Shown: one piece after another, positions 10,511 to 22,662 of the stretch
Layout of the letters: every line of letters starts with the position of its first letter
Position numbering within the stretch: the first letter of the stretch is position 1
Source: Globisporangium splendens
Lineage: Eukaryota > Oomycota > Peronosporomycetes > Pythiales > Pythiaceae
Assembly: GCA_006386115.1 (NCBI GenBank)
Contig: VFIW01000033.1
Coordinates: 124,001 to 188,000 of the forward strand
Length of the DNA: 64,000 nucleotides
Direction: 5' to 3'
Position numbers and translations under genes: made by a program
Notes under the pieces: model-generated
The model's input: the letters and a program-made list of their open reading frames with translations, nothing else
What the model was told of the DNA's origin: nothing
Database searches by the model: none

Positions 10511-12771
10511 TGTGGCAAAATGGCGCTTCTCGACAGAGCGACAATGGAACGATGATCTTATTTTCGACTGCAGACTTGGCTCTCTGTAATATCACCCCTC
10601 TCGCATACGATAAGGCAGGTATATAAAGTTCCATGGAGGTCCTCCTGGAGACCAAAAGCTGACCGCACATGCCTGTCCGATCATGCCGCACTCACACAAA
10701 ACCTTCTGCGGTAAAACACAACACTGTCGAAGATACCGGGGTCCACGCGGACCGTCCTGAACGACGGGCAGCGGGAGCACATCGTGGTAGAGCCGACGAA
10801 GTGTGTTGTAGACAAGATAGAGTGGATTTGCGCCTTTCAGTGGCATGGCGGGCATCGTGAGCTGCAATGCAAATGGGCGACACTTTTATTCTTGCACAGT
10901 GGCATGAGCGCAGTCATACACTATGTAAGGTAGTGTGCTTTTATGGGTGATATTACAGAGAGCCAAGTCTGTGTGCTGGCGTCACTCTCTCGCTAAAGTT
11001 GAGCTTGCACCAGATGGCTGCGGTGTCATAAATGGAGTGTGCGTGTCAATACTTTAACGGGAGAGATCGGCTCGTTCGGAAAACGGCTTCACAGAGTGAC
11101 CCACTCGTGTCACCTGAGAAAAATGGCTCGTCTGTGTGCTGAGACTCGCCAAGTGGACACACACTTGAAGCGCCATCTGCAGGATCGCACGATCACTAAG
11201 GCTGTCAAATTGTGCAATCGATCCATCGACATCTTCATCACCTCTGCATCGTAGCATGTCTATTGGTTTCGCATGTGGTGTCGCGGCTGCGCTGCTTCCG
11301 TGTTTTGTTCGTGGTGTTTCTTGGAAAGAGAAAAGGAACAGCCCATGTGCAGTGTGTGTGCACACTGCAAGCAAGATCTCGCGTTTTGGATCCCCCAGAT
11401 TGCAAACATGAAAACCGTCGGATCGATTGGAGAACGGCCAACTCCCAGTAAATGGAACAGTAAGCACCAAACGAAATTTTGTGTGGCTCTTGTTGCAGTA
11501 TAGTGGTGCCGGCAATCAAATGGTCGACATAGTGACGGTCTCAATTGCCATTCTGGCGTAATTCGTTGGAGCGAAACTGTCAAAAGTAACTCCCATCGAC
11601 AGAAAGCCTCAGTTACATGCAGTGGTGACTCTGTGGCTCGCGGAAACTTCACAACCGAAAAGAAAGGCAAGAGATCGTTTCCCCGCGTTCCATGCACGTA
11701 TCCATGTGTGTGTCTCTCTCGTCCATTCCATTTCTTTCCTTGTCCTTCTCTCTCCCTCGGCTCATTCGCGAAAATCCAAGAAGTCTGTCGTCATGCAGTC
11801 TGGTGATATGAAGGAGACGGGGTGTGCAGCGCCATATGCGCGCTTCTGGCGTCGTTGCTGCAAGTAAATGCATATTACGTGGCGCAATGAGTCGAGATCT
11901 CAAGTGCTGCCGTTGTGCTCTTCATTGTGGTACTCGTAGAGCTCCATGAAGCGCTTGCCAAGTTCACGCCCGGACCGCTTGAAGTCGTCTTGCTGCTGGC
12001 GCGATCGTATGGAGCGTTGGACTTGCAATCAAGCGTCTTGTCACGCATGGGTTTACGCCAAAGTTGGCTGGGCGGAGTGTCTGGTTCGACGTGGTTCACG
12101 CTATGGCCACGGCTGTCAGTGCGACGTGCGGCTACACAGTCACTCGGCATCATGATGCTCGCCGCATTCGACACAACACTCCCGCGCATAGCATCACTCG
12201 AGCAGACGACAGTGCCGGTGCAGGGCTCGTGTTCACGACTACGGCGCCTCTCTGCAAAGCAAAATCGACCGACAAGCCCTTCGATTCAATGTTTGCCATG
12301 TTTTACGCGGAAGCAACTACGACACCTTCGTAGTTAGGGTCCACTCAGATCTCCATTCATCTTTTTCTGCAGGGAGACTCTGTTGCATATCAAAGTTTTC
12401 CAATCGGTTTTGTTTGCGTGCATTTGAATGTCTGAAGTGTTTTTTGCTGGCAGATATTTGCTCCTGCTTGCATGTTCTCTCACAAAATGAGATTGCTGGG
12501 TCGTACTTAGTTGGGATAAACCCGAAAGCGAAATTAGGTTAAACTCGATTCAGCAAGAACCCAGTGACTTTTGCTGAAAAATCTAGGTTTTTACCATCCC
12601 CACTAAACGCACAAATGCCATAATACAACTATTTATGGTTGTGGAATACGCTGCCATATATAAAGAATCAGGCTAAAGTGGGTGCTTCCCTTAAATAAAC
12701 AAAGTACGGTACTGTCCCTTGAACTTGACAAAATGCTGATCATTTTGCAAGAAGCTCAAGCGACAGACGTC
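10511..12771. other. Gene-poor 2.3 kb interval with possible relic
   Basis: No convincing gene is visible. Between about 11915 and 12333 all three forward frames are open for 70-140 codons in an overlapping way, which may be a degraded coding region, but no motif is recognisable. The interval includes the promoters of the hydrolase (near 10511) and of ceramidase 1 (near 12700). Confidence 0.35.
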
Positions 12772-14919
12772 ATGCAGGGACATCGCTCCCGTTCTCTTCT
12801 GCTGTCCATGCAGCCCCAATGTCTCCTGCTTATGATACTACTGCTGCTCTCTTCGCTACCGGCTGCCACGGGCACTGAGTATCGCGTCGGCGTCGGCAAG
12901 AGCGACATCACGGGTCCAGCAGCGGAGATCGGCATGATGGGGTACGGCGACGCGCAGCAGACGACTGGTGGCATTCTCAATCGGCTGTACGCGCGCGCGT
13001 TTGTCATTGAGGAGGCAACCGATAAGCAGTCGGCAGCAACACGTGTGCTGATTGTGCACTGCGACCTGCATGCGATCTACCAGCTGGTACACCAAGAGGT
13101 GCTCCGACGCTTGAAGCTCGAGTACGATGGCGTGTACACAGAGCAAAACGTCGTGCTGCATGCGACGCACACGCACGGTGGACCGGGCGGCATGTCGGCG
13201 TATTTCCTATACGACGTGTCGATCTTCGGCTACCTAGAGGAGAACTTTGTGGTCATCACGGACGGCATTATGCGCGCAGTGGAGGTCGCGCATCGCGACA
13301 TCGTGCCTGGAACCATTCGCTTTAGCAAGGGCGAAGTGGTCGATGGTGGCGTGAATCGGTCACCTGAGGCGTATGATGCTAACCCAGAGCAAGAGCGCCG
13401 CAAGTACAAAAGCAACCACGACAGTGAGCTCCGCTTGCTGCAGTTTCGTGATGCAAAAGAGGACACTTTGCTTGGCGTTTTGGCATTTTACCCGGTCCAT
13501 CCGACGAGTCTGACGCGGTTCAATAAGCTCATTACAGGTGACAATAAGGGTTATGCGGAGTTTCTTCTTGAGCAACGGTTCCCAGGGCTTGTGGCCGCCG
13601 TTGGCATCTCAAATGCCGGAGATGTCAGTCCCAACCTCGTTGACAATGGGGACGGCACGTTTCGTGGTGAAGGGACCACCGATTTGAAAAGCGCTGAGAT
13701 CATCGGGCGACGGCAAGCTAACACGATTCTGGACTTGCTACAGAAGAAGGACACGACAGGTATGTTGCTATCTGGTTCTCTTCGAAGCCATTTGTCGTAC
13801 GTGGACTTTGCCAACGTCACCATCAAAGGTCGCACGCCAACAGAGAGCGAACCATATGCGGATCGCACGTGCCCTGGCGTACTGGGTCAGAATTTCGGCG
13901 CCGGTACGGAAGACGGACGCGGGTTTGCAGTGCTCAAGGAAGGCGACCTCGATGCGAATCGGCTGTTCAAAGTACTCTCGCGACTCGTGAAAGCCACACC
14001 AGAGTGGGTTCAGCAGTGCCACACAAGCAACAAAGTACCGCTGCTCGCCACAGGCTTGATGCATCCAGTCAAGTGGGTGCCCGAGATTCTCCCGGTTCAG
14101 GTCGTGAAGTTGGGTCAAATCGGTCTGGCTGTGACAAATTTCGAGGTGTCCACCATGGCTGGACGACGAATTCGTGCTACAGTCCAGGACGTGCTGGCAA
14201 GAGTAGGCGTTGAAGACGTCGAGGTCGTCGCTATGAGCAACGCATACGCTCAGTACGTCACAACCAAGGAAGAGTACATGACACAGCATTACGAAGGCGC
14301 GTCGACTTTGTTCGGTCCAAACCAGCTGGAGGCTCTGCAGCAGGAGCTCGCGAGAGTCGCTGCGTCCGTCGCGAATCCGTCGATTCCCGTTGACGTCGGG
14401 CCATTGCCGCCCCAGTTCAACAGGTCGAACCTGTACAGTTTCCAGACTCCAGTGATCGTCGACACACCAGGATGGGGGAAACAGTTTGGTGATCTACGTG
14501 TGGATGCGCATGAAGTGTACGCTATTGGGTCCAATGTGACAGTTGCATTCTGCGGCGGCCATCCGAGGAATCAGTTCGCGGAAATCCACTCGTTTTGCGA
14601 CGTCGAGATGGAAACTGCGAGCGGCAAGTTCGAGACGCTGTTCACGGACAGCCATTGGGATGTGCGGTATCTCTGGCAGCGCACGTGGTTCACCGAGTCC
14701 ACAAGTACGTGCCAATGGCTTCTTCGACGAGCGACGCCTGATAGTAGCGCCATCGCGTCTGGTCGATACCGGATCCGGCATCGCGGGTATTCCAAGTCGA
14801 TTACGGGGGACATGACATATTATGATGGGGTGTCGTCAGCTTTTCATGTGGTGTCTACGGGCACAGACGATCTCACCTCTGAGGCAACAGCGCAAGTGTG
14901 CGTGGCTGAGGTCTGCTAA
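12772..14919 (+). CDS. Neutral ceramidase, copy 1
   Basis: Neutral ceramidase hydrolyses ceramide to sphingosine and fatty acid, usually secreted or at the cell surface. The ATG at 12772 gives 715 residues with a signal peptide (LLLMILLLLSSLPAATG); the frame extends further upstream through ATG 12733, but that start puts a charged stretch first. The family hallmarks are present: G-GK-SDITGPAAE at the mature N-terminus, the zinc-site motif HATHTHGGPGG, the nucleophile hexapeptide GDVSPN, and the C-terminal beta-sandwich domain with conserved RYRIRHRG. Length fits the family (about 650-780). Two other intact copies lie at 25.5 and 38.9 kb. Confidence 0.93.
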   Translation: MQGHRSRSLLLSMQPQCLLLMILLLLSSLPAATGTEYRVGVGKSDITGPAAEIGMMGYGDAQQTTGGILNRLYARAFVIEEATDKQSAATRVLIVHCDLHAIYQLVHQEVLRRLKLEYDGVYTEQNVVLHATHTHGGPGGMSAYFLYDVSIFGYLEENFVVITDGIMRAVEVAHRDIVPGTIRFSKGEVVDGGVNRSPEAYDANPEQERRKYKSNHDSELRLLQFRDAKEDTLLGVLAFYPVHPTSLTRFNKLITGDNKGYAEFLLEQRFPGLVAAVGISNAGDVSPNLVDNGDGTFRGEGTTDLKSAEIIGRRQANTILDLLQKKDTTGMLLSGSLRSHLSYVDFANVTIKGRTPTESEPYADRTCPGVLGQNFGAGTEDGRGFAVLKEGDLDANRLFKVLSRLVKATPEWVQQCHTSNKVPLLATGLMHPVKWVPEILPVQVVKLGQIGLAVTNFEVSTMAGRRIRATVQDVLARVGVEDVEVVAMSNAYAQYVTTKEEYMTQHYEGASTLFGPNQLEALQQELARVAASVANPSIPVDVGPLPPQFNRSNLYSFQTPVIVDTPGWGKQFGDLRVDAHEVYAIGSNVTVAFCGGHPRNQFAEIHSFCDVEMETASGKFETLFTDSHWDVRYLWQRTWFTESTSTCQWLLRRATPDSSAIASGRYRIRHRGYSKSITGDMTYYDGVSSAFHVVSTGTDDLTSEATAQVCVAEVC

Positions 14920-15228
14920 GTGTTAAGCTGGATGTTACAGTGATGTGCATAGTTTTCGTAGGGGTTGGCGCAAAAGTATCGGCAATGCAAAGCATACACA
15001 CAATCAACTTCACGCTGACGTCATTCCATTCGTTTTGCGCTGGAGCCTGTCTACTCAGAATCATAGTCGCTTTGTTTCTCTGACGTTGAGGCTAGGTAGA
15101 GTGATGTTGAGGAAGCTTTTTCTGCATACGTCTCAACAAATTCCATTGTGTCGAGTCCAGGAGAACATCCAATGCCAGAGTCCTACCCTTCGCTGGCTCT
15201 AAAGCTTGCGCGGTCCGCATCCAAAGCA

Positions 15229-16827
15229 CTAGGAGACCAGCACGGCAGACCGTTGTTGCGAGAATTCGTAAAGTCGGTCAACGACAAACGCAATCTGCAC
15301 CCGACGAGACGGATCGCAATTGCGCATCATCTCAAGAAGCACCTGGTGGTGATCACTTGGCTTCAGCGGCTGCTGAGGCAATCGCTTCATGTTTACGACT
15401 TGATAGTCCACCGCGGCATCCACCAGAGCTCCCCATGGCGGACTTCCTGTCATCGCTTCCAAGATACACATACCAAACGAATAGGCGTCCGAAGCCAGTG
15501 TCAAACGTTCACCACGTAGACACTCGGGCGACTTCCAGTGCTTGACACCTTGATTTTTCTTCTCCACCTGGACATGGATGCTGTTTTGGATGCAGCTCAA
15601 GCCGAAGTCTGTGATCTTAATTTCCCCATCGACATCAACGAGGAAATTGTCGCACTTTAAATCATTATGGATGACGTTCTGATCATGAAGGTATCGCAGA
15701 CCAAGCGCAACCTCGTGCAGTTTAGTCCATGTTTCCTCCTCTGAAGGTAACTTGTGTAGATACTCGCGCAGCGTTCCATGCGCCGCGTACTCGCACACGA
15801 AAAAGCGCTTTCCGACGTCGCACGCGCCGAAAAGCTTGATAACATGCGGATGATGGAGCGGAAACCACACCCGCAGCTCGTGCCTGAACAGCTCCAGCTT
15901 GCTCCCATCTTCATGGCCATCGTCCGCTTCGTACCCCATGAACTTGACGACGACGGGAGTGCCGAGCCAAACTCCTTTGGACACCGAGCCGAAGGCACCC
16001 GTCCCAATGCAGCCCTCTTTCGAATATTTGAGATCGTAGATTGGGGTAAACCAAGGAGGGTTGGATGGATAAGAACGGCTCGACGCAAATGCTGAGTCCA
16101 TTTCGGCGTCGCTGAAGTGTATGATTCGGATGGCGCCTTCGCGTTGCTGGTGCGCGCGAGTATTCATCTTGTTCACCAACTGGTCGTCGCTGGACTCCTC
16201 CTCTTCGCGAATGCCATCAAGATCTGTTGCTGTCGAAACCTCCCGCCTGGCAGCAAAAATTCGTTGTCCCTGCTTCCAGTCGTGAATTGCAGTTCTTCTT
16301 TTGATTGGAAACAGGTCCATCAGCTCATCGATCTCTCGGTGAAGAGCGTTGTTGTCCAACGATACTTTTTGGCTTTTTGCGCGCTGGTCGATCAATTTCT
16401 CCGACGTTGCAGAGATTCCCAGAAACGTATCAAAGCTCACAAGCACCTCGCGAAACTTCTTTACCAACATGGCGTGATCCAAGACGCTCTCATTTTGATC
16501 AAGCGCTCTGTAGATATTGTCCAAACGCTCGTATACTGGGACGATCGCTTCACTGAATTCCCTACTGGATGCATCGCACTTGCTTTTGAGCTTGATCATA
16601 TATGCAGGCACTGTCGAACCAAGTTCAGGGGACACGACTTTTTGTATCGGCTGGTGGACTTGACTGGCGCCACGTAAGAGTGTCCTGGTTTCCCTGTTGT
16701 CAGCTGGAACCGTCGTGTCTACCTCGTCAGCTAAAGCGAACTGTTTCAAGTGCTCAATTACGCATGATAAAATGGTACGGTCCGCAGGATCAAACTGGCA
16801 CATGCTTTCCACAAGACCCTACTGCGT
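15229..16827 (-). CDS. TKL protein kinase (C-terminal half of an ankyrin-pseudokinase-kinase locus)
   Basis: The open frame gives about 527 residues ending at 15229. It begins not with a start but with the end of another kinase domain (LVESMCQFDPADRT, subdomain XI), which belongs to the pseudokinase upstream. An alpha-helical linker follows with an HREIDELMDLF segment, then a complete kinase domain: GTGAFG loop, VVVKF lysine, HNDLKCDN catalytic loop, DFG, and KSPECLRGE. The HRD arginine is Asn, as in many oomycete TKL kinases, while Asp and Lys are kept, so activity is expected. As a separate gene its first usable ATG would lie within the remnant of the upstream domain. Fragments of related genes are at 30.5 and 37.3 kb. 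Confidence 0.75.
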
Positions 16828-17710
16828 ATCATTTAGTTTCTCCAAACGTGGAGGTTTCATACCCCAAGTGCACACCGACGAGTCCGATAGAGAGATGCAC
16901 TAACCCATGGAACGTGCCCAGCGAATGCTTCGTAAACACACATCCCCAGCGAATAGATGTCGGAAGACTCTGTCTGCGATTCGCCCTTTAACACCTCGGG
17001 TGCTTGCCAGCGCACACTGTCCCTGTCGTCTGGGTCACAAAACCCACACTCTGCAATCTTCGCCAATCCATCCGTACCAACCCAAACGCTCTCGCATGGA
17101 AGCTTGCCGAGAACGATTCCTCGTCCATGTAGGTACTTGAGCCCCAAAGCGACTTCCTGGAGCATTTTCCACAACAAATGACGATTCCCAGTCAAAAACA
17201 CTCGCATGTTCGTGTGCGAGACGTTTTCAAAAACGATAAAATACGGCGAGTGTTGGTGAGTTGCTCCAAAGATCTTTATCACGTTTGGGTGGCTCAACCC
17301 ATACCACTTGTCGACTGCACGGGCGAGCAGGTGAGGTCTAATCAAACAAGTGTGAACTAACACACTTGCACTTCGCCACGTCCCCGGCTGCAACTTGTGC
17401 TGCGAACGGCTGCGACCCCACGGCATATGCAAATTCTCACATTTCAGTTCGTGACGAGGAATGAACCACAGTGGAAGGTCAATTGCATGGCCCAGATGTT
17501 TTGTGAATTTACGTCCTTTCTTCACGTATAGCTGCAAGAGATCTCGCATCCTCGAACTCCACTGATCCTTATTAGCGACAAGTTGATATTGCAATTCAAA
17601 AGTCGCGGCCACGGGGTCATCTTCATATTCCCATACTCCCATGCTGTTGCCATGCACTTTGCTCCAAAATGCGTCAGTCACGATGTCTTGATCCGCCTCC
17701 CACGTCAGCG
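16828..17710 (-). pseudogene. Pseudokinase domain segment, frame-broken
   Basis: The frame 16857-17703 encodes a linker (FWSKVHGNSMGVWEYEDD) and a TKL-like kinase fold in which every catalytic element is replaced. The glycine loop is absent, the VAIK lysine region reads VLVHT, HRDLKxxN reads LGKLPCES, and DFG reads ECG. Structural motifs remain (HPNVIKIFGA, ALGLKYLH, WQAPEVLKGE, DIYSLGMCVYEAFAGHVPW). After PW the expected helix continues in another frame (SDSSVCTWGM, then RLEKLNDTQ) and then meets TAG at 16821-16819, where the family has Trp (QW-LVE-MC). A GTTAGT donor after PW and an acceptor at TAG|GGT would splice out both lesions in frame, with loss of about 25 residues of the domain. Confidence 0.65.
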
Positions 17711-17851
17711 TCTATTCACAAAAAACTGCAATATATCATTATTGCATGGTGTTGGATAAAGACTTCGAATCGCATAATCGATCTCAATATGCACACCACG
17801 AAAAGTGCTGGTGAGATGTCGGCTTGCGACAAGTCGACTCAGGGCATTTCT

Positions 17852-19138
17852 TTAACTATTGGCATTGGTCAATGTCGTGACTCGAAAGAGAATCATCATG
17901 TAATGTTGCAATGTCTTGCATGGAACTGTGCGTTTGTCCTCGAGTTCCTGGTGTACAATAAGCGTCCAAATTTCTTGAAGCCTCTTGACAATGCTCCCCC
18001 AAATTGACTCGAATTCGTTTAAACCAGGACCAATTGCACTCAATTTTTGCAATATCGCGGAGACAAATGAAGCTTGGTTTGGCCAAATCTTCGATGGTCG
18101 TAATTGGTCAAGTAGCAATAACACCGTGCCGGTATGGCCCCACTGAGTAGCTGCTGCAAGAAGAGCGTCTACGTTGGACGCCAGAACATGCGCGTTTGCG
18201 TCGGCAGCGATCAGCTCTTTCATGGCTGGAAAATCGTAACGAGCGGCTGCAACCAGGAGTGTTGTATTGCCGTGGTCGTTTGCCACCTCTAGTGCCGCTC
18301 CAGCAGCCATCAACGCCTGAGCAATCTTCAAATGGCCGTACCCAACCGCGATTATCAGTGGTGTATCACCTTTAATGTTTGCATTGTTGACGTCTGCATC
18401 CGCTGCAAGCAATACTCGTACGATATCGAGATGGTCCAATTTAGCTGCAATGTGGAGGGGTGTACAATCTGCCGAATTCGCCTTGTCCACGTTGGCTTTC
18501 AAGTCCAGTAACACTCGTATCGTGTCCACTGCACTGTCTCGGACGGCACACAGCAGGGGAGTCTCTCCTCGGTCATCCGTGCTGTCAACGATGGCACCAG
18601 ACGCAACCAAAATCTTGATAATCTCGGAATGTCCCTTCTCGGTTGCGATAATGATAGGTAAGACGTAAAGTCGATTTTTCTGGTTCGCGTCGGCGCCACT
18701 GGCAAGCAGTGCATCGGTCATATCCACGTCACCTCTTTCGATTGCACGCGCCAATCGGTCTTGCCGATCCGCATACGGAACGTCCACATTCACTTCGTGT
18801 GCGAGAAGCGCGTCGACCATATCCGCACGACGCTTGAGCCAGGCGCACAGGAGAGCGCGGCCGCCACACTCATTGACATCAGCACCGCTGGCAATCAAAA
18901 TCTTCATAATATCGACATGGCCATCCACACAAGCTGCAAATAGCGGCGTGCAGTGATCGACGACCGCGTTCGGACACGCGTCTATGGCCAACAAAAGCTT
19001 GACAATGCGCTTGTTGCCAGCACGGCAGGCTTGAATGAGTTGCTTGTTGCATGCGCTCGGCTCCAGCCGATTCGCTGGAATTCTGGACACGGGAATGGTG
19101 AGCGCCTTGCCGCCATCGAGACGGAGAACCCACGACAT
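17852..19138 (-). CDS. Ankyrin-repeat protein, probably N-terminal part of the kinase gene
   Basis: From ATG 19138 (MSWVLRLDGGKAL) the frame runs 428 residues. About ten ankyrin repeats lie between residues 30 and 330, with typical units such as TPLFAACVDGHVDIMKILIA and TPLHIAAKLDHLDIVRVLLA. A helical segment follows and the frame stops with TAA at 17854-17852. The same frame is open again immediately after, giving ALSRLVASRHLTSTFRG and VHIEIDYAIRSLYP. This matches the helical linker type seen before the second kinase domain (HREIDEL), so the ankyrin and kinase parts were probably one protein. As it stands it would produce a free ankyrin protein. Confidence 0.7.
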   Translation of the reverse strand: MSWVLRLDGGKALTIPVSRIPANRLEPSACNKQLIQACRAGNKRIVKLLLAIDACPNAVVDHCTPLFAACVDGHVDIMKILIASGADVNECGGRALLCAWLKRRADMVDALLAHEVNVDVPYADRQDRLARAIERGDVDMTDALLASGADANQKNRLYVLPIIIATEKGHSEIIKILVASGAIVDSTDDRGETPLLCAVRDSAVDTIRVLLDLKANVDKANSADCTPLHIAAKLDHLDIVRVLLAADADVNNANIKGDTPLIIAVGYGHLKIAQALMAAGAALEVANDHGNTTLLVAAARYDFPAMKELIAADANAHVLASNVDALLAAATQWGHTGTVLLLLDQLRPSKIWPNQASFVSAILQKLSAIGPGLNEFESIWGSIVKRLQEIWTLIVHQELEDKRTVPCKTLQHYMMILFRVTTLTNANS

Positions 19139-22100
19139 GGTGACTTGTGGCTTCTGTCGTTCTTGTCGCTGAGATGCTACAATGCTACAATGCCTTCCAC
19201 AAGGGAGAGAGCAAAAGCAGACGTACACCAGCCTTGTTCACAGTCCTACGAGTTGTCACCCAAGACACGACGCCTTGCGTTGTTTCGGTCGATCTCTTCT
19301 CCGAAATACGCCTGTTCCTTCCTGCGTGGGGAGATGTTTCCTGCCTGTCTTCGGTCTTGACGCAGGAAAGCCCTGGGTGCACAAATCCTCTGGTGCATGT
19401 GAGCGAACCCACTTTTTAATTTGGCTTCTTCTCACGGACATGGCTGTTAATCTGGAGCACAGCAGAGTCCACGTACGAGGCAGGCAGCATCGTCGCAATC
19501 AGGAGCGCCAGCAAATCGGGCAACTCCAAGTAGGCTGCGAAATGTGCTGCACCTGAAACCCAAAGATCTTGTTGTTCGTTTTGCGTACTCGGCTGTGTTG
19601 TAAATTACTGGGTATAGACGCAGTTTTATGTAAATACAGATTGTATACCTGTATCCCCTCTCCTTCCTCGAGGTCAGACAGTACGGCACACTTTCGTTTG
19701 CGAGTGTATTATTGGGACAGGACGAAAGCAAAATGGATGGGCCGGAGCCAGTGTGTGCGTGTGTATGTGTGTGTGTGTGTGTGGTTGTCACTGCGCCAAT
19801 GCACTCAGCAGAGCTGCAATACGAGTCTCTTCATCATTCAAACCCGGCTGCTCTTTCGTTTTGCTTTACTCCTTTGCCGTCATCTTCCACTGAATATGCG
19901 CATGCGTCGTACACCAACATTCCCAATTGCCAACAGTGTTGTTCTCGAAACACGCGTGAGGGAGAATAGACAGACGATGGCGCTGCACTCTCTCTGTGTC
20001 GCTACAGTATCGAGCAAACGAGTGGTGGGTTCACATGAGATAAGAGAGACAAGGAGAAGATGGCATCATACACAAATGTGGAAAGGAGGCTCGCATCACC
20101 ACGCGGATATGCGCGCGAGGTTGGACTGCAGCTCGCAAAGAAGCCGTGTCTGCATACTCCTATGTGCATACCATTTCAATGGGCAGCAATCGAAAGCTAC
20201 GAGCCAAACAGCGCATCCTTGCCGCTGTCAGCCTAGGAGACTACTACTGTAATGACGGCTTTTACATGCGCTTCAACCTGTCAGATATCCGCATGTGCAC
20301 ACTTCACAGCATGCGCTGAACGAACACACAGAGGAAGGAGTGTTGGGGCTAAACTGGCCTCCTGTGTGTTGTGCATCACGCGCAGCCTCGTTCCCATAGT
20401 GAGACGCGATATAGATTCACTCTGTGCAAAGACGCGGCCGCCGCTCTTCTTTTTCCTCACACCAAGATAGGATACGAGACACGGGAGAAGATCCGGAGAC
20501 ACGCGTGCAACTGTGCTTTCGACTGACCGACTGACTTGGCTGGTTGCAGCGCTTGCTTGTTTGTTCATGCTTGGCAATGGCTCGGCAAGTGGTCTCAACA
20601 CTCGCTAGCAAGAAAGACAGTTTGCATTTGCAGACTTGCTTGTCAGGTTGGTAGCCGACACGGCAACTGGCTACAGACTGCAACTGCAGCATGCAACGTG
20701 ATGCGAACGTGTGTGTTGCGTAATTCACTGGATGTCGCCATCAGTGAACTGGATCCGAAAATCCGTCAAGGGATGCTGCTGCTTGGTTGCTGCTGGCGTT
20801 GTTTAACTGCAAGATACTGTTCACATGTATGCTGTCGCTGTGTTCTGTTATCGCAGCGCAGGGTTGTGGCAGTTGTCGTTGTCGCTTGCTTGCTGGACTT
20901 GCTGCTGGCTTGTGCAAGTGGTCTGTTGCACGGCAGCCAGCAAACCTGTGTGTGTGGTTGCATCGTTGTCAGCTGTGACGTAAGATGTGGAGCCATCAGC
21001 ACTCTATAATACTCGGTTTTCGTCACACCAAAAGTTGTCTGCTGGTTGCATGTTTTGCAATTTTGTGTCTGCAGTTGCAACAAGTCTGCTTGTTGTTGCC
21101 ATGACAAGAAGCAGCAACTTGCACGTGGTCTGGTGGGTGGAAGGAAACAAGGCTTGCCATGCGTTTTAGCCACAAAGAAGTAGAAAAAGATCATTCCTTC
21201 AACGGGCGAACAGTGCAGAAGCCAGTGACAGCGGACGGAAAGTGCAGTCAGCAGCAAGCGCTTGCTTCATCAGCTCCAGCGGCTCGTGCACAAGGTCCGA
21301 AGGAAAGGAACGGAAACCACCCACCCGTCTGGTCGTTTTCTTGCTGCTGGTTGATCTCTATGTAGTCTATCCTGCATCTACAATAGCCTTCGATAATTCA
21401 TGGTGTGTTTGTGGTAAGGAATAGTTGTGCGGAATCATCAAACCTTTCTTGAGCCTACTTGTCTTCCTGTAAAAATGAGATACCTGTGATAATCCAGTTT
21501 CTATCGCAAGTGACTACATGGAGAGTGGACTGTTCGGAAAGTACCACCTGTTGCTGCGCAAATTCCAGCGTCAAGCGGAAGAGAACAGGCGCTCGCCGGT
21601 CGGGCGGTCGGAAGCAATTTGCGCCCTAGCCCTACTATCTTCAGTCTCCTCCCACACTTGCTTTCCAAAAAAGTAAAGCAAGGCAACAACAGCAAGCAAG
21701 GACAGGAAACAAGCGAGAGTGAGTGGTGGGTAAACAATCACACACACACACAGGGAACGCTCCCACACAAATAAATCATTCCCTTCTATCACGATGCAGC
21801 ACATCCCGCACCTCTCTCTATTACAGCATTCGCACATGCGTGGTGTGCTGTGTGTTCCCCCTGTCTTTCTCTCTCTCTCTCTCTCTCTCGCAGCTTTCAA
21901 CATGTACATGTTGCACTGCAACTCGTGCAAGTGCACATGTCGACATGTTCGCACAGACAGTACCCACATGCACCCTTTCTTCCGTCGTGGCTCTACCGCA
22001 GCACAAGGCGATGGATGCACTCTGCAGAAAAAGAAAGAAGAGAGCCCTTCCCCCTCTCGCTCTTGTGTGTGAGTGTGTGGTTCCCTTGCTCGCTTGCGCG

Positions 22101-22662
22101 TTTTTTGCCGAGTGTTCAACAAGCGATGGGGAGGAGTTGCAGCCCGTCGAGAAGGAGAAGCTCAGCACGACTGGTCGTGATTGGTCCAATCTCGGCAAAC
22201 GTACCCCCAACCCTGAGTCCGTTTGACCGAGCAAAACTGCATACAAAACAACAGGGAAACCCAGCGTGACGTGACACACGCACGGACGCAGCTCACACAA
22301 ACAGCGCTGTAATTGGGCAAGTCGCTGCATCGCAAAGTGCAACTCAGATACATTTCGCGTTTTTTAAGCCAGCCGGACGCCCAGACCCCACGGTCGCGCG
22401 TCGGGTATGGGGGCAGGTTGGTTTGTTTCCAGTTCCCCCACCCAGTCTCACTCTCGCTCGCTCGCTCGCTCACTTGCACGTTCGCCCCCCTCCCCCCCCC
22501 CCCCATCCTGCCCCTCTGACCCACAGGCGGAAGGTCTGCCCTCACAACACAAAAAGAAGCGCAGGGGAGAAGAACAAGAAGAAAACAGCAACAAGTCGAC
22601 AAGCAAGCATTCGACAAAGGAAAAGGGGTCGAGCAACCACGCAACGACAACAAACGCACAGT
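19139..22662. other. Gene-poor 3.5 kb interval rich in simple repeats
   Basis: No gene is supported. Simple repeats include a TG run (about 19753-19782), a CT run (21869-21891), and CT/C-rich sequence just before the next gene (22437-22505). Open frames in 20.5-22.3 kb are low in complexity, overlap on both strands and have no motifs. The 3' part is the upstream region of the gene starting at 22663. Confidence 0.45.

Noticed and set aside
16822..16940. GTTAGT...TAG intron inside the pseudokinase as the full explanation
   Set aside because: It would splice in frame but remove a segment that matches the expected kinase helix. It also does not cure the stop at 17852 or the frame change near 17712. 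Kept as an alternative in the annotation, not adopted.
20536..22342. Several 130-180 codon frames on both strands
   Set aside because: They overlap in all frames in CT/GT-rich sequence, begin mostly with non-ATG codons and show no protein features.
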